NCBI RefSeq assembly: GCF_001438705.1
Contig: NZ_JQBP01000003.1
Coordinates: 220,610-284,609 of the forward strand
Source of the DNA: Weissella kandleri
GTDB taxonomy: Bacteria > Bacillota > Bacilli > Lactobacillales > Lactobacillaceae
DNA length: 64,000 nt
Reading direction: 5' to 3'
The notes under the pieces were generated by a model. It made no database searches and was not told the DNA's origin. It was given only the letters and a program-made list of their open reading frames with translations. The position numbers and the translations under genes were made by a program. Below, piece after piece: positions 17,329-27,769 of this stretch (position 1 is the stretch's first letter; each line of letters begins with the position of its first letter).

Positions 17329-17841
17329 CTACTTCAGTTTATCATGTTCATACGTATGAACCATTTCTAAACCAGGAAAATTTTGTTGCCGTAATACCTC
17401 ATAAATCACAATGGCAGCCGTATTTGACAAGTTCAAAGCGCGAATATGTTGATCGTTTTGGGGAATGCGCAAAGCTAACTCGCGATGGGTTTGCATAAAC
17501 TCTTCTGGCAACCCCGTCGTCTCTTTACCAAACATAAAATAATACTCATGATCTTGTTTCTGGTAATTAGCTTGCGTATAACTCCGATCCGCAAATTTTG
17601 AAATTAAAAACAGCTCGTCCGTGTCCGTTAAGGTTTGCATAAACGCCTCTAAATTCGGATGAATCGTGATATCAACCGTATCCCAATAATCTAAACCGGC
17701 GCGCTTTAAATGCTTATCATCCAGTTGAAACCCTAATGGCTCAATAAGATGTAATTTGGTATTCGTCCCCGTTGCCGTACGCGCAATATTACCAGTATTG
17801 GCTGGCATCAAGGGTTCAAATAAAACAATATGATTGGTCAT
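17329..17841 (-). CDS. trmL: tRNA (cytidine/uridine-34-2'-O)-methyltransferase
   Basis: SPOUT methyltransferase that 2'-O-methylates the wobble base of tRNA-Leu isoacceptors. Visible motifs are [24 protein letters not shown], cut here to its type, [11 protein letters not shown], and the C-terminal knot [16 protein letters not shown]. Length 170 is typical. ATG 17841 directly follows the recO stop codon (TAGATG), so the two are coupled. The T at position 18-19 region shows no change from the family. Confidence 0.95.
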   Translation of the reverse strand: MTNHIVLFEPLMPANTGNIARTATGTNTKLHLIEPLGFQLDDKHLKRAGLDYWDTVDITIHPNLEAFMQTLTDTDELFLISKFADRSYTQANYQKQDHEYYFMFGKETTGLPEEFMQTHRELALRIPQNDQHIRALNLSNTAAIVIYEVLRQQNFPGLEMVHTYEHDKLK

Positions 17842-18639
17842 CTATGGTGTCTCCTCTGATGACGGGCGCTCACTTAACCGCGCCTGCCATAAATTTAATT
17901 TTTGAATAAAAGATTTACTCTTTAAATGCACTCCAACTTGGTCATCGTAAATATGATTCATCAAGCGAGCCATTTCCGAAGTCGTCTCGGGTTTTAAGCG
18001 AAGTGTCCCAATTTGTTTTAAAGGGACCGTCGCTAAACGGCCCAAAATCAACATCGCACGCGGATTAATATGCCAGCGTTCTAAGTCTTGGTCAAAATGA
18101 TTTTGACAGATGGCCCCATGATAATGGTCTGAAAAATCAAGTGGCAGATCCCGTCGACCACAAATCACACAATGATTAAAAACCATCTGCACCCCAAAGG
18201 CTGGCAACAATGCTAGTTCAAAATAGTTAGCAATGCCTTGCCGACTAGCGCCCTGTTTTAATTTTTCCAGTCCTAAAGCAGCTAAATCGTACCATGCCGA
18301 TAAAGGTTGATTATCAACAAACGCTGAATCAATTAGGCCTAAAATATACACGCCGTACGCGTTCAACTCGATATCTTCCATAAATTCTGGCTGAGCTTGT
18401 TGGGCTTTAATATCCGTAATAAAACTCAGCCCGCGCTGGTTCAAGGTACCTTCATAGGTGGCCTGCGCCAAGGGTTGGAGTTCCGCACTAAAACGATTAC
18501 GCTTACTCTTACCGCTTTTAACAAAAAACATCTTCTTACCAGCTTCACGCGTCAAAATTTTTACTAATAAGTCGCGCTCTTTATGTTCGCGTTGATACAT
18601 CACAATCCCATGAAACGTGGTTAATGGTTGATCCGCCAT
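17842..18639 (-). CDS. recO: DNA repair protein RecO
   Basis: Loads RecA on SSB-coated DNA with RecR/RecF. It has an N-terminal OB fold (FHGIVMYQREHKERDLLVKILT) and a C-terminal helical part with a zinc-site-like CVICG...CQNH cluster. Length 265 is typical. It lies 13 bases after era, the conserved era-recO pair. The start ATG 18639 is preceded by GGGGGCAAGC, a weak ribosome site. Confidence 0.95.
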   Translation of the reverse strand: MADQPLTTFHGIVMYQREHKERDLLVKILTREAGKKMFFVKSGKSKRNRFSAELQPLAQATYEGTLNQRGLSFITDIKAQQAQPEFMEDIELNAYGVYILGLIDSAFVDNQPLSAWYDLAALGLEKLKQGASRQGIANYFELALLPAFGVQMVFNHCVICGRRDLPLDFSDHYHGAICQNHFDQDLERWHINPRAMLILGRLATVPLKQIGTLRLKPETTSEMARLMNHIYDDQVGVHLKSKSFIQKLNLWQARLSERPSSEETP

Positions 18640-18652
18640 GCTTGCCCCCTAC

Positions 18653-19558
18653 TTAAACGTCGGCATCCTCTTTATAACCGTAACTTTGTAAAGCTTGCGG
18701 CTTGTCGCGCCAGCGCTCTTCCACTTTCACCCAAGTCTCTAAGAAAACCTTGTCGCCCAAAAGTCGTTCGATGTCACGCCGCGCCCGGGTCCCAATTTCT
18801 TTAATCATTGAACCTTGTTTACCAATCACAATGTTCTTTTGTGAAGGCCGTTCTACGACAATTGTTGCTTGAACATGCAGATGCTGTTCATCTTGTCGTT
18901 CGATTTTATCAATCACCACCGCCACAGAGTGCGGAACTTCTTGCCGCGTCAACTGTAAAACTTTTTCCCGAATTAATTCAGCCATGATAAACCGCTCGGG
19001 GTGATCCGTAATTTGGTCGGCCGGATAATACTGCGGACCAGCTTCCATTTTTGGCATCGCAAAATCTAGGAGCTCTTGTACTCCGTCATCTTGTCGCGCT
19101 GAGATTGGGAAAATTTCCGCAAAATTCATTTGAGTTTGATAATCCGCAATAATCGCTAATAAATCTTCAGGCTTTACTAAGTCGATTTTATTGATAATCA
19201 AATAAACTGGCGTCTTACTTTCCTTCAAACGTTCAATGATAAAATTATCACCGCGCCCACGTTCTTGTGAGGCGTCAACAAGCATCCATACCATATCAGA
19301 CTCTCGAATCGCTGACATCGCAGTTTTCACCATATAATCCCCTAAAGAATTCTGTGGTTTATGGATTCCAGGCGTATCCAAAAAGACAATTTGTCCTTCA
19401 TCTGTCGTGTAGATTCCTTGTATCTTATTCCGCGTGGTCTGTGCCTTGGGTGACATAATCGCGATTTTTTCACCAATCATCTGATTTAACAAGGTCGACT
19501 TCCCCACATTAGGCCGTCCGACTAAGGCAATAAATCCAGACTTAAATTCTTCACTCAT
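18653..19558 (-). CDS. era: GTPase Era
   Basis: Essential GTPase in 16S rRNA 3'-end maturation and 30S assembly. G1 is GRPNVGKS (14-21), G3 DTPGI, G4 NKID. The C-terminal KH domain has [13 protein letters not shown]. Length 301 is standard. It belongs to the phoH-ybeY-dgkA-era-recO assembly cluster. Confidence 0.98.
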   Translation of the reverse strand: MSEEFKSGFIALVGRPNVGKSTLLNQMIGEKIAIMSPKAQTTRNKIQGIYTTDEGQIVFLDTPGIHKPQNSLGDYMVKTAMSAIRESDMVWMLVDASQERGRGDNFIIERLKESKTPVYLIINKIDLVKPEDLLAIIADYQTQMNFAEIFPISARQDDGVQELLDFAMPKMEAGPQYYPADQITDHPERFIMAELIREKVLQLTRQEVPHSVAVVIDKIERQDEQHLHVQATIVVERPSQKNIVIGKQGSMIKEIGTRARRDIERLLGDKVFLETWVKVEERWRDKPQALQSYGYKEDADV

Positions 19559-19642
19559 TCGTTGTTTTCCTCATCTTACTTTCTCATTTCGATCATCAAG
19601 CCTTCCGTTAAGCGCCCTTTTAGATCTAACGTCTACTATTTT

Positions 19643-20098
19643 TTAAAATTGATACTGTAACATCTGGCTAATGCGGGGGATTAAATAAGGCCAAAACACA
19701 ATTGTCCCAACCGCAATTGCATAAACCGCCGCAAACACCACCGCGCCTGCGGCCACGTCTTTTGCTACCTTGGCCAGAGGATGATACATCTGCCCCACAA
19801 CCAAATCAACCATCGTCTCAATCATTGTGTTCACAAATTCAGCCATAACCACCGCAAAAATCGCCATGGCAATCCACAACCAATCTTGCCGATTAATCTT
19901 CAACATAAAGCCAATATAAATCACCACGGATGAAGCAAAAAAATGAAACCGCATATTCCGCTCGCGTTTTAATAACTGACCAATTCCTTCGACTGCATGC
20001 CCAAACGATTGTAAAAAACCAGTATTTTTTTCAATTTGGAGCTTTTCTCCCGGCTGTTGCTCCAGTTTACCCTGCTTATCGGGCGAGCCCAAAGTCAT
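19643..20098 (-). CDS. dgkA: Diacylglycerol/undecaprenol kinase family protein
   Basis: Small membrane kinase of the DgkA family. In Gram-positives the substrate is mainly undecaprenol, which is phosphorylated to the cell-wall lipid carrier. Three membrane helices follow a 35-residue cytosolic start; the catalytic block AEFVNTMIETMVDLV is present. ATG 20098 with GGGAG upstream overlaps the ybeY end by 23 bases, so translation is coupled. The N-terminus is longer than usual (151 versus about 125 residues). Confidence 0.92.
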   Translation of the reverse strand: MTLGSPDKQGKLEQQPGEKLQIEKNTGFLQSFGHAVEGIGQLLKRERNMRFHFFASSVVIYIGFMLKINRQDWLWIAMAIFAVVMAEFVNTMIETMVDLVVGQMYHPLAKVAKDVAAGAVVFAAVYAIAVGTIVFWPYLIPRISQMLQYQF

Positions 20099-20558
20099 CT
20101 AAAATCTCCCGTTGTAATTTGAACATTACGCGTTCATCTTCAAGACTGCGCATATGGTCATAATTATTCAAATGCAAAAAGCCATGTACCACCAAAAAGC
20201 CCAGTTCTCTTTCAAAAGAATGTTCCAAAAATGCTGACTGTTCTTGCACTTTATCAACGGATACAAAAATATCACCAATATTTTTAGGCAATTCTGCTGT
20301 CATTTCATCATCCATAATGAGTGGTAAATCATCGTCATCATCCTCTAACGCAAATGAAATAACATCCGTCGGACGATCCAAATCCCGATATTCACGGTTA
20401 ATCCGTTGTATTTCATCATTGTTCACAAAAGTAACTGACATTTCAGTATTTTCCGGTAATTTTAAATAATTTCCCGAAAATTCTAAAACATCCTGGACTA
20501 ATTTAAGATGCGCTTCGGTTACTCCATCCGCTGTTTGATCATAAATCGCCAAATCCAT
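20076..20558 (-). CDS. ybeY: Endoribonuclease YbeY
   Basis: Zinc metalloprotein for 16S rRNA maturation and ribosome quality control. The three zinc histidines are H125, H129 and H135 in HGFLHLNNYDH. An acidic run DDDDDL near residue 73 is an insertion relative to E. coli. ATG 20558 follows the phoH stop directly (TAAATG), with AAGGAAGGA upstream. Length 160 is normal. Confidence 0.96.
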   Translation of the reverse strand: MDLAIYDQTADGVTEAHLKLVQDVLEFSGNYLKLPENTEMSVTFVNNDEIQRINREYRDLDRPTDVISFALEDDDDDLPLIMDDEMTAELPKNIGDIFVSVDKVQEQSAFLEHSFERELGFLVVHGFLHLNNYDHMRSLEDERVMFKLQREILDDFGLAR

Positions 20559-21536
20559 TTATTGATCCTTCCTTTCTGCTTTCACTTGTTCATCATAATG
20601 CTCATAAGCTTGAACAATCGCTCCGACCACCGGATGCCGCACCACATCATTAGTGGCAAAACGAACAAATTCAATTCTTTTTACTCCTGACAAGACTTTT
20701 TCAATCTGAATTAAGCCTGACTGTTGATTTTTAGCTAAATCAATTTGTGAAATATCACCATTCACTATCATCTTCGATCCAAAACCAAACCGTGTTAAAA
20801 ACATTTTCATCTGTTGCGGCGTTGTATTTTGTGCTTCATCTAAGATTATAAAGGCACTATCTAACGTGCGCCCCCGCATATAAGCCAGTGGTGCAATTTC
20901 AATCGTTTCCCGCTCCAATAAACGTTCAGTATGTTCTTTACCTAAAACAACATATAATGCATCGTAAATTGGCCGTAAATAAGGGTCAACTTTTTCTTTT
21001 AAATCACCTGGCAAAAAGCCTAAACTTTCGCCGGCTTCAATAGCTGGTCGGGTAATAATGATGCGTTCAACATCCCCCCGCTTTAACGCTGCCACCGCCA
21101 TGACGACCGCCAAAAAAGTTTTCCCGGTTCCAGCCGGTCCAATTCCAAACGTTATGTCATTATTGCGGATTGATTGAATATATTGACGCTGACCAAAGCT
21201 TTTTACCCGAATGGCCCGACCTTTTTGGTCTCTTAAGAGCGTCTCAGTATAAAGGTCCTTAAAATATTCTAGCGTTCCTCGCTGAGCCATAGTAACCGCA
21301 CTCATAAAATCAGCTGGAGCTAATCTAAGCCCCTTTTTAATTAAGTGGGTTAATTGATCTATGACAGCCCAGGCTGCAACAGCATTATCTTCCTCACCCA
21401 CAATTTGTAATTGATCGCCCACGGTCGTTAAAGATACCTTTAACCCTTCAGCTAACAAGTTTAAATTGCTGTCTTGAGGTCCAATAATGCCTAACTGCTG
21501 TTCTGTATTCTCAAATTGATATAATTTTTTTACCAA
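20559..21536 (-). CDS. phoH: PhoH-like ATPase
   Basis: PhoH family P-loop ATPase; role probably in RNA metabolism beside YbeY. Walker A GPAGTGKT is at 133-140 and Walker B FIILDEAQN near 229. Length 325 is typical. The start codon is TTG (21536) with GAGG seven bases upstream; an ATG nearby is out of frame. It heads the phoH-ybeY-dgkA-era-recO-trmL cluster. Confidence 0.95.
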   Translation of the reverse strand: MVKKLYQFENTEQQLGIIGPQDSNLNLLAEGLKVSLTTVGDQLQIVGEEDNAVAAWAVIDQLTHLIKKGLRLAPADFMSAVTMAQRGTLEYFKDLYTETLLRDQKGRAIRVKSFGQRQYIQSIRNNDITFGIGPAGTGKTFLAVVMAVAALKRGDVERIIITRPAIEAGESLGFLPGDLKEKVDPYLRPIYDALYVVLGKEHTERLLERETIEIAPLAYMRGRTLDSAFIILDEAQNTTPQQMKMFLTRFGFGSKMIVNGDISQIDLAKNQQSGLIQIEKVLSGVKRIEFVRFATNDVVRHPVVGAIVQAYEHYDEQVKAERKDQ

Positions 21537-21615
21537 AACATTTCCTCTTTTTAAAGTCTATCTTTTGATATTATACCGCAAGGGGACAAAAAAAATAAGT
21601 TAAGCCGAACAATTA

Positions 21616-21654
21616 AAAAAAGATATCCTCCAAATACTGAGAATATCTTTTTGA
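21616..21654 (-). terminator. Terminator after yqeY
   Basis: Minus strand AAAGATATTCTC and GGATATCTTT pair, followed by a run of seven T. Confidence 0.85.
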
Positions 21655-21663
21655 CATTACACA

Positions 21664-22107
21664 TTAATCTAGGTGTTTTTGAACTAAGTCCTTAACTAAC
21701 TTACCGTCAGCCTTCCCCTTAACCTTAGGCATCAAGGCACCCATCACTTTACCCATATCCTTTTTTGAAGTAGCGCCCACTTCAGCAATCGTTTCTTGAA
21801 CTAATGCTTCAACTTCTGCTGCGTCTAGTTGGGCTGGCATATACCGCTTCACAACTTCAATTTGTTGGGCAATTTCTTCGGCCAACTCTTCGCGTCCACC
21901 AGCCACATATGATTCCTGTTCTTCCACTCGTTGCTTTAATTCGCGTGACAAAACGGCAACTTCTTCCTCAGCAGTCAAATCGTGTCCAACCTTAATTTGT
22001 TCATTTGAAACCGCGGCCTTTAACATCCGCACAACTGATAAGGCCGCTTTATCTTTAGCCTTCATGGCCGTTTTCATATCATTTGTAAGTGCCTCTAATA
22101 AGCTCAT
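21664..22107 (-). CDS. yqeY: GatB/YqeY domain protein
   Basis: Stand-alone YqeY, similar to the tRNA-binding tail of GatB. Its function is uncertain. It has the family pattern MKAKDKAALSVVRMLKAA and a C-terminal KKDMGKVMGALMPKVKGKADG. The start is ATG 22107, six bases after GGAGG; the upstream ATGs in the longer frame overlap the ribosome site. It follows rpsU, the standard rpsU-yqeY order, but a terminator lies between them. Confidence 0.95.
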   Translation of the reverse strand: MSLLEALTNDMKTAMKAKDKAALSVVRMLKAAVSNEQIKVGHDLTAEEEVAVLSRELKQRVEEQESYVAGGREELAEEIAQQIEVVKRYMPAQLDAAEVEALVQETIAEVGATSKKDMGKVMGALMPKVKGKADGKLVKDLVQKHLD

Positions 22108-22177
22108 TTCCATCCTCCTTAATCCCAATTAGTGCTCTTTTAAGTGGGTTCTAATTGACAATAAAACACCGTATTTT

Positions 22178-22215
22178 AAAAGAAAACCGAACTATTTTTC
22201 AATAGTCCGGTCATG
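22178..22215 (-). terminator. Terminator between rpsU and yqeY
   Basis: Minus strand ACCGGACTAT-TGAAAA-ATAGTTCGGT followed by TTTCTTTT. It should limit transcription from the strong rpsU promoter into yqeY. Confidence 0.85.
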
Positions 22216-22221
22216 AACCAA

Positions 22222-22407
22222 TTAATGGCTCTTCTTGTTCTTGCGCTTCCGTGCAGCTTCGGCCTTAAGCTTACGCTGTACTGATGGCTTGATATAGAAT
22301 TCGCGCTTACGATATTCTTGCAAAGTTCCATCCTTTGACACACCACGCTTGAAACGACGGAGAGCATCATCAAGAGACTCATTCTTACGAACAACAGTCT
22401 TAGTCAT
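22222..22407 (-). CDS. rpsU: 30S ribosomal protein S21
   Basis: Small basic ribosomal protein near the anti-Shine-Dalgarno end of 16S rRNA. The 61-residue sequence starts [20 protein letters not shown] and ends with a highly basic tail (RKRKNKKSH). AAGGAGG precedes ATG 22407. It has its own promoter about 65 bases upstream. Confidence 0.98.
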   Translation of the reverse strand: MTKTVVRKNESLDDALRRFKRGVSKDGTLQEYRKREFYIKPSVQRKLKAEAARKRKNKKSH

Positions 22408-22469
22408 GATAAATTCCCTCCTTTCTCGTGTTTAATTAGCTAGATAGCTGACACTATGTTCAAGATTTA

Positions 22470-22498
22470 ATTTTAGCAAAGCCCTTTACTTAAAGCAA
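22470..22498 (-). promoter_or_regulatory. rpsU promoter
   Basis: Minus strand: -35 TTGCTT (22498-22493), 17 bases, extended -10 TGCTAAAAT (-10 at 22475-22470). Confidence 0.65.
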
Positions 22499-22530
22499 GA
22501 CCTTTCCCATATTTTTTATAAGCCAGTTGC

Positions 22531-23409
22531 TTACAGGCGCGGCTCATAGAACCGGCCAAAGGTCCGTTCAATTTTCCACATTGATGACCAAGCCCCTGGA
22601 TCAGCTAATTGAATAGCTTGATACGCATCCATTTCTTCGTACAAAGAAATAACGGTAAACAAAATTTCTTTAGGCCGGTGATTATAAGCCCCCTCGGCAT
22701 GATGCACGATAGTGATTCCACGTCGTAATTGATTTTGTAATGAATCAGCCACTTCTTGTGGTCGCTCGGTAATGATCATAACTTGCATTTTTTGTTGCCG
22801 TGTATACAATGAATCAATCATCCGTGCATTAATGACCAAACCAATCGCCGTATAGAGGGCGTATTTTGGACCAAATAAAATACCCGCTCCTAATAAGATA
22901 AAGAAATTGAAAATTAAATTGGCGCTCCCCATATTAATGCCGTATTTTCGTCGGACCACAATCCCGATTATATCTAAACCGCCAGTTGACAGCCCGTTAC
23001 GTAAAGCAAATCCTGTTCCAAATCCGTTGATAATCCCCCCGAAAATGGCATCAATCAAAGGATCATGAGTCCATGGTCGCGCTGGTCCCGTAACAAAACG
23101 CATGGCAAATGAAGCCAAGAAGATTGCCACCGCCGTAAAGAAAGTAAAACGGCCACCAATCTCTTTACGGGCAAAGATCAAAAGTGGCAAATTAAAGCCG
23201 ACAAAGAGAATGTAAACGGGAATTGTGACGCCAAAACGTTGGGTAATCGTGCTCATTAATTGTGCTAATCCGGTGAACCCCGAAGAATAGATATGACCAG
23301 GGGTCCAAAAGAAATTCAAAGCAATCGCCGCACAAACCGCATAAACCACCGCAGCCGTTAAGCGACTGGTATATTCATGATTCCGCATATAGCTTTCAAC
23401 TGATTGCAT
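22531..23409 (-). CDS. YitT family membrane protein (DUF161/DUF2179)
   Basis: Five to six membrane helices (residues about 20-200, DUF161) and a cytosolic DUF2179 domain at the C-terminus. The family pattern GFGTGFALRNGLSTGGLDII is present. Function is unknown in the family. Length 292 is normal. It lies 17 bases after aspS and is likely the last gene of the hisS-aspS unit. Confidence 0.92.
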   Translation of the reverse strand: MQSVESYMRNHEYTSRLTAAVVYAVCAAIALNFFWTPGHIYSSGFTGLAQLMSTITQRFGVTIPVYILFVGFNLPLLIFARKEIGGRFTFFTAVAIFLASFAMRFVTGPARPWTHDPLIDAIFGGIINGFGTGFALRNGLSTGGLDIIGIVVRRKYGINMGSANLIFNFFILLGAGILFGPKYALYTAIGLVINARMIDSLYTRQQKMQVMIITERPQEVADSLQNQLRRGITIVHHAEGAYNHRPKEILFTVISLYEEMDAYQAIQLADPGAWSSMWKIERTFGRFYEPRL

Positions 23410-23426
23410 AGTTTGGATATTCCTCC

Positions 23427-25226
23427 TTATTCTTCGGCCATATTCGGCGCATCAATATCCGCATATGTTGGAGCTTGCAATCCAAGGTCGTCCAATTGAA
23501 TTTTAGCTACTGGCAATGGGGCTTCCGTCATTGGTTCGGTTCCCTTAGAATTCTTTGGGAAAGCAATGACTTCCCGAATATTATCCGTACCGGCCAAAAG
23601 CATCGCCAAACGATCCAAACCTAAAGCAATTCCACCCATTGGCGGGAAACCATACTCCATTCCCTCTAACAAGAAGCCAAAGGCCTCTTGCGCTGCTGCT
23701 GGTGTAAAGCCAAGGGCTCGCAACATTTTCTGTTGAATATCCATCCGGTGAATACGGATGGAACCTGAGCCCAATTCATAACCGTTCAAGACCAAATCGT
23801 ATGACTGGGCATGCGCTTGATGGGCCCCTTCCACTGTATCAAGTAACGACAAGTCTTCTTCATTTGGCATGGTAAATGGGTGATGAGCAGAAATCCAACG
23901 ATCTTCTTCTGGTTGGTATTCAAACAAAGGCCAATCTACAATCCAAGCAAACGCCCACTGACTTTCGTCAATCAAATCTTGCTCGGCCGCAAACATCCGC
24001 CGCATTGCATCCAAAGTGGCTGCTACGACCGGATTTTGATCTGCAGCAAAGACAATCAAATCCCCGGCCTGCGCACCAGTTGCTTCCATCAAAGCGGCAC
24101 TATCGTCAGCAAAGAATTTCGCAATGGGTCCATTAATGCCTTCATCAGTCACCTTTAACCAAGGCAAACCCTTAGCCCCAAAACGCTCAACGTACTGCAC
24201 CTTTTGATCCAATGCTTTGCGTGAATAAGCTTGCGCTGCTCCCGGCACCACAATCGCTTTAACTTGACCACCATCAACCACGGCTTTGGAAAAGACGCTA
24301 AAGGTTGAGTTTTGCATCAACTCTGATAAATCAATCAATTCCATCCCAATACGCAAGTCAGGCTTATCCGTTCCGAACCGATCCATCGCTTCTTGCCAGG
24401 TTAACGTAGGAATTTGCGCTGGGTCTAAATCATACCCAACTGCTTTATCCATAATCGTAACCATCCACTGATTAACCAAATCCATGATTTCAGCTTGGCT
24501 CATAAATGAAGTTTCCACATCAAGTTGGGTAAATTCTGGCTGTCGATCCCCTCGTAAGTCTTCATCACGAAAGGCGCGCGCCACTTGATAATACCGATCA
24601 AAGCCAGCCCCCATCAACAGCTGCTTAAATAGTTGTGGTGATTGTGGCAAAGCGTAAAATGAGCCGGGATTGATTCGCGAAGGTACCAAATAATCACGGG
24701 CCCCCTCTGGCGTTGACTTAGCTAAATAGGGCGTTTCAATATCAATAAACCCATTTGCATCCAAAAAGGCGTGCGTGGCCGCCGTAATCTTTGACCGCAA
24801 GATTAGGTTTTTTTGCATTTGTGGCCGGCGCAAATCTAAGTAACGGTACTTTAACCGTAAATCATCGGAAGCTTCCACATTATCGTCAATCGCAAACGGG
24901 GTTGTTTTAGCCGTTGCCAAAACCTCTAAATGTTGCACTTGAACTTCAATCTTTCCCGAATGCATATTTTCATTAATCGCACCTTCGCGTGCTGCCACCA
25001 AACCAGTTACTTCAATCACATATTCGGTCCGCACCTGTTCGGCTGCATGTAAAGCTTCTGAATTAAATTCATCTGCAAATGTCAGCTGAACAAGTCCTTT
25101 TCGATCACGTAAATCAATAAAAATTAAGGCTCCCAAATCACGACGCTTTTGAACCCAACCTTGTAAAGTTACCGTTTGACCGAGATAACTTTCATCAATT
25201 AGTCCTGCATAATTTGTTCGTTTCAT
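23427..25226 (-). CDS. aspS: Aspartyl-tRNA synthetase
   Basis: Class II synthetase that charges tRNA-Asp. It has an N-terminal OB anticodon-binding domain, the class II core with the bacterial GAD insertion, motif 2 [19 protein letters not shown], and motif 3 [14 protein letters not shown]. Length 599 is typical of the bacterial form. ATG 25226 overlaps the hisS stop codon (ATGA). It is regulated with hisS by the Asp-specifier T-box. Confidence 0.98.
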   Translation of the reverse strand: MKRTNYAGLIDESYLGQTVTLQGWVQKRRDLGALIFIDLRDRKGLVQLTFADEFNSEALHAAEQVRTEYVIEVTGLVAAREGAINENMHSGKIEVQVQHLEVLATAKTTPFAIDDNVEASDDLRLKYRYLDLRRPQMQKNLILRSKITAATHAFLDANGFIDIETPYLAKSTPEGARDYLVPSRINPGSFYALPQSPQLFKQLLMGAGFDRYYQVARAFRDEDLRGDRQPEFTQLDVETSFMSQAEIMDLVNQWMVTIMDKAVGYDLDPAQIPTLTWQEAMDRFGTDKPDLRIGMELIDLSELMQNSTFSVFSKAVVDGGQVKAIVVPGAAQAYSRKALDQKVQYVERFGAKGLPWLKVTDEGINGPIAKFFADDSAALMEATGAQAGDLIVFAADQNPVVAATLDAMRRMFAAEQDLIDESQWAFAWIVDWPLFEYQPEEDRWISAHHPFTMPNEEDLSLLDTVEGAHQAHAQSYDLVLNGYELGSGSIRIHRMDIQQKMLRALGFTPAAAQEAFGFLLEGMEYGFPPMGGIALGLDRLAMLLAGTDNIREVIAFPKNSKGTEPMTEAPLPVAKIQLDDLGLQAPTYADIDAPNMAEE

Positions 25227-26545
25227 GCTTCATCTACTCCTTCTTCTTGGCTGGGCTCTGTTTCTAAATAAGCTGGTAAATTAGTATAAAGTTCCGCCAA
25301 CTTAACCGTAATCTCCTCATGGGTGGCTAGGTTCTTTAAGTTAGCGCTTTGTTCGGCCAGCTCACGCTCACCAATCACAATCGTGTAACGTGCATTTTGA
25401 CGATCCGCTGTCTTAAACTGCGCTTTCAATTTCCGATCTAAATAATCGCGATCGGCTGAATAACCAAAGGAGCGCACCGCTTGAACCATCTGCAAGGCAG
25501 CCAAGTCCGTCCCAGCCCCTTGACTAATCACGTAAACATCCAACGGTGGGGTACTTGGCAAAGCAGCATGTTCCGCCTCAAGCAATAACATTAACCGCTC
25601 CAAGCCAATTCCAAAGCCAATTCCAGGCATTTCCGGTCCGCCTAATTCTTCAACTAAGCCGTTATAACGCCCCCCGCCAGCGATGGTCGTCCACCCATGT
25701 CCTAAAGCTGGTGACTGGGTCATAATTTCAAAAATGGTGTGATTATAGTAATCCAATCCACGCACCACATTTGCATCAACTTCATAATTAATACCCAATG
25801 CTTCCAAAGCAGCTTGTAAGGCACCCCAGCGAGCTTGTGCATCCTCTGACAGATAATCCAAAATTGATGGTGCTCCATCCACAATAGCCTGGTCCGCAGA
25901 ATCTTTAGAATCTAAAACACGCAAGGGATTTTTTTCAAAACGCACTTGTGAATCCGCTGATAAATCATCAAAATGTGGCTTCAAGTAGGCAATCAAAGCC
26001 GTCCGATAAGCGTCACGAGACGCTTGGTCACCCAAGGTATTCACAACCACTTTTAAATTCGTCAAACCTAACGTCTGGAAGAAGTCAACGGCCATCGCAA
26101 TAACTTCGGCATCTAATGTCGGCGCCGTTGATCCAAAGGCTTCTACCCCAATTTGATGGAATTGACGCATCCGTCCTGCCTGAGGCCGTTCATACCGAAA
26201 CATTGGTCCAATATAAAAAGCTTTATAGGGCTTTGCAAATTCAGGCCCAAAACGTTTATTCTCAACAAAGGCCCGCACTACACCCGCCGTTCCTTCAGGG
26301 CGCAAAGCTAAATGCCGATCGCCTTTATCTTTGAAATCATACATTTCCTTGGTCACAACGTCGGAAGTATCACCGGATGTCCGTGAAAAGACCTCAAAAC
26401 TTTCAAAAATCGGCGTACGAATTTCATGATATTGATAATCACTAAATAATAGTCGCGCTGTTTCTTCAACATAATGCCATTGGGCCGAATTTTCGGGCAT
26501 TAAGTCCGCCGTCCCCTTAGGCTTTTGATAAATATTCTTTCCCAT
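25223..26545 (-). CDS. hisS: Histidyl-tRNA synthetase
   Basis: Class II synthetase that charges tRNA-His. Motif 2 and the His-A region show [19 protein letters not shown] and [10 protein letters not shown]; motif 3 [14 protein letters not shown]. The C-terminal anticodon domain follows. Length 440 is slightly long because of an acidic tail ([11 protein letters not shown]). RBS AGAGG precedes ATG 26545. It is the first gene after the T-box leader. Confidence 0.98.
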   Translation of the reverse strand: MGKNIYQKPKGTADLMPENSAQWHYVEETARLLFSDYQYHEIRTPIFESFEVFSRTSGDTSDVVTKEMYDFKDKGDRHLALRPEGTAGVVRAFVENKRFGPEFAKPYKAFYIGPMFRYERPQAGRMRQFHQIGVEAFGSTAPTLDAEVIAMAVDFFQTLGLTNLKVVVNTLGDQASRDAYRTALIAYLKPHFDDLSADSQVRFEKNPLRVLDSKDSADQAIVDGAPSILDYLSEDAQARWGALQAALEALGINYEVDANVVRGLDYYNHTIFEIMTQSPALGHGWTTIAGGGRYNGLVEELGGPEMPGIGFGIGLERLMLLLEAEHAALPSTPPLDVYVISQGAGTDLAALQMVQAVRSFGYSADRDYLDRKLKAQFKTADRQNARYTIVIGERELAEQSANLKNLATHEEITVKLAELYTNLPAYLETEPSQEEGVDEA

Positions 26546-26605
26546 TTTTCCTCTTCTCTAATCTTCTTTTATTTCATGATCTGCAACGTTACTACCTAAT
26601 TTAAT

Positions 26606-26846
26606 AAAAAGCGCCCCTAACGAATACATTCGTCAAGGGCGCTTCATCGCGCGGTACCACCTTGGTTTAGACTCTGGTTATAACGGCACCACCGCGTTTT
26701 AGAACGTCGATCTCAAAAGTGTCACACTAAAGCTGCCAAGCCGGGCTCGCACCATTCCCCGTTCGCTATCTTTTTCGCCTTAGTTCGTCTTTTTCGTTGA
26801 TCATAATAATCTCTTTTATTATGCCGTAACTGTCCTATAATTTCAA
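26606..26846 (-). promoter_or_regulatory. T-box leader with promoter, Asp (GAC) specifier, controls hisS-aspS
   Basis: Promoter: -35 TTGAAA (26846-26841), 17 bases, -10 CATAAT (26823-26818). The leader then has Stem I with the helix CUAAGGC/GCUUUAG, the distal motif ATAGCGA...GGTGCGAG, and a specifier loop reading UGU-GAC-A, which puts specifier GAC (Asp) at 26723-26721. The T-box AGGTGGTACCGCG is at 26662-26650. A terminator GCGCCC...GGGGCGC plus five T lies at 26644-26606. Uncharged tRNA-Asp should favour the antiterminator. The pairing was done by eye. Confidence 0.88.
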
Positions 26847-26847
26847 G

Positions 26848-27750
26848 TTATTGCACCTGTCGCGAGCGATAATTCAAATACTGCTCCAAACCGGTCGGAA
26901 TTAACCGCGCAATTTGATTTTGATAACTGGCTTTTTGAATATACTTGAAATCCTTCGTTGAATTAATATAGCCGTTTTCTAGTAACGCGGCGGGCACCTG
27001 ATTATATTTCAAAACTATATAATCAGCTTGCTTAACCCCTAAATTTTGCATGGGCATCTGTGGTGCCATCGCAGAATTGAGATATTGTGCCAATTCCTGT
27101 GATGTATTATCTTCTCGCCCATAATAAGCCGTAAAGCCGCTTCCCGTATCTTTCTTTTCGGTTGCATCAAAATGGAATGAGATAAATGCATTAGCCCGTT
27201 TTGCTTCACCGACTTTTGGAATCTTCAATAAGCCCACAACTTCATCCGTATCGCGTGACATCACTACGCGTGTCCCATATTGTTGCTGCAACTCATTTTT
27301 AACGCGATTCGTTAAGGCTAACGTATAATCTTTCTCATAATGCTGCCCATCCGAGCTAGTTGCACCGTTGTCTGACCCACCATGTCCAGGATCCAATTCA
27401 ATGGTCGCTTCTGATAACAAGTTCATATGCTTAATTGGTTGTTTACGTTCCAATAACCAACCGGCCACCCAGCCCGTTGTTTCATCTTCACGCTGAATTT
27501 TATACCAACCGTTTTCCCGATCTAAGATATCCAAATGTTCACCCGACTTTAACATTCCTTCTGCCGGTCGTAAAACATCTGGTCCTTGACGAACCGTAAT
27601 ATTAGGAATATGCACCGTAATCTGTTGGCGGGCCATTAAAACTACTGTAAAAGAAATTGCAACTGCTAACATCCCCACCGTAATTGACAAGGGGATCCAA
27701 AAGCGCACTAAGAATTGTCGCAAGATTTCCCATCCGCGTCTAAAAACCAC
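26848..27750 (-). CDS. N-acetylmuramoyl-L-alanine amidase (SH3b plus Amidase_3)
   Basis: Cleaves the bond between MurNAc and the stem peptide. An N-terminal signal anchor (about 17-40) is followed by a bacterial SH3 domain (about 47-105) and an Amidase_3 zinc hydrolase domain. Zinc ligands and catalytic residues seen: H123 in DPGHGG, E139 in YEKDY, a His in FISFHFD, and Glu in LLENGYI. Start GTG 27750 has AAGGAG seven bases upstream. It lies directly before the hisS T-box promoter. Confidence 0.93.
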   Translation of the reverse strand: MVFRRGWEILRQFLVRFWIPLSITVGMLAVAISFTVVLMARQQITVHIPNITVRQGPDVLRPAEGMLKSGEHLDILDRENGWYKIQREDETTGWVAGWLLERKQPIKHMNLLSEATIELDPGHGGSDNGATSSDGQHYEKDYTLALTNRVKNELQQQYGTRVVMSRDTDEVVGLLKIPKVGEAKRANAFISFHFDATEKKDTGSGFTAYYGREDNTSQELAQYLNSAMAPQMPMQNLGVKQADYIVLKYNQVPAALLENGYINSTKDFKYIQKASYQNQIARLIPTGLEQYLNYRSRQVQ

Positions 27751-27769
27751 AAGCTTACTCCTTCACCAT

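Noticed and set aside
26641-26700. A second T-box-like motif GCGGTGGTGCCG in the hisS leader, suggesting a tandem T-box
   Set aside because: Only one Stem I, one terminator and one complete AGGTGGTACCGCG are present; the extra motif probably belongs to the Stem II/III or antiterminator pairing region.
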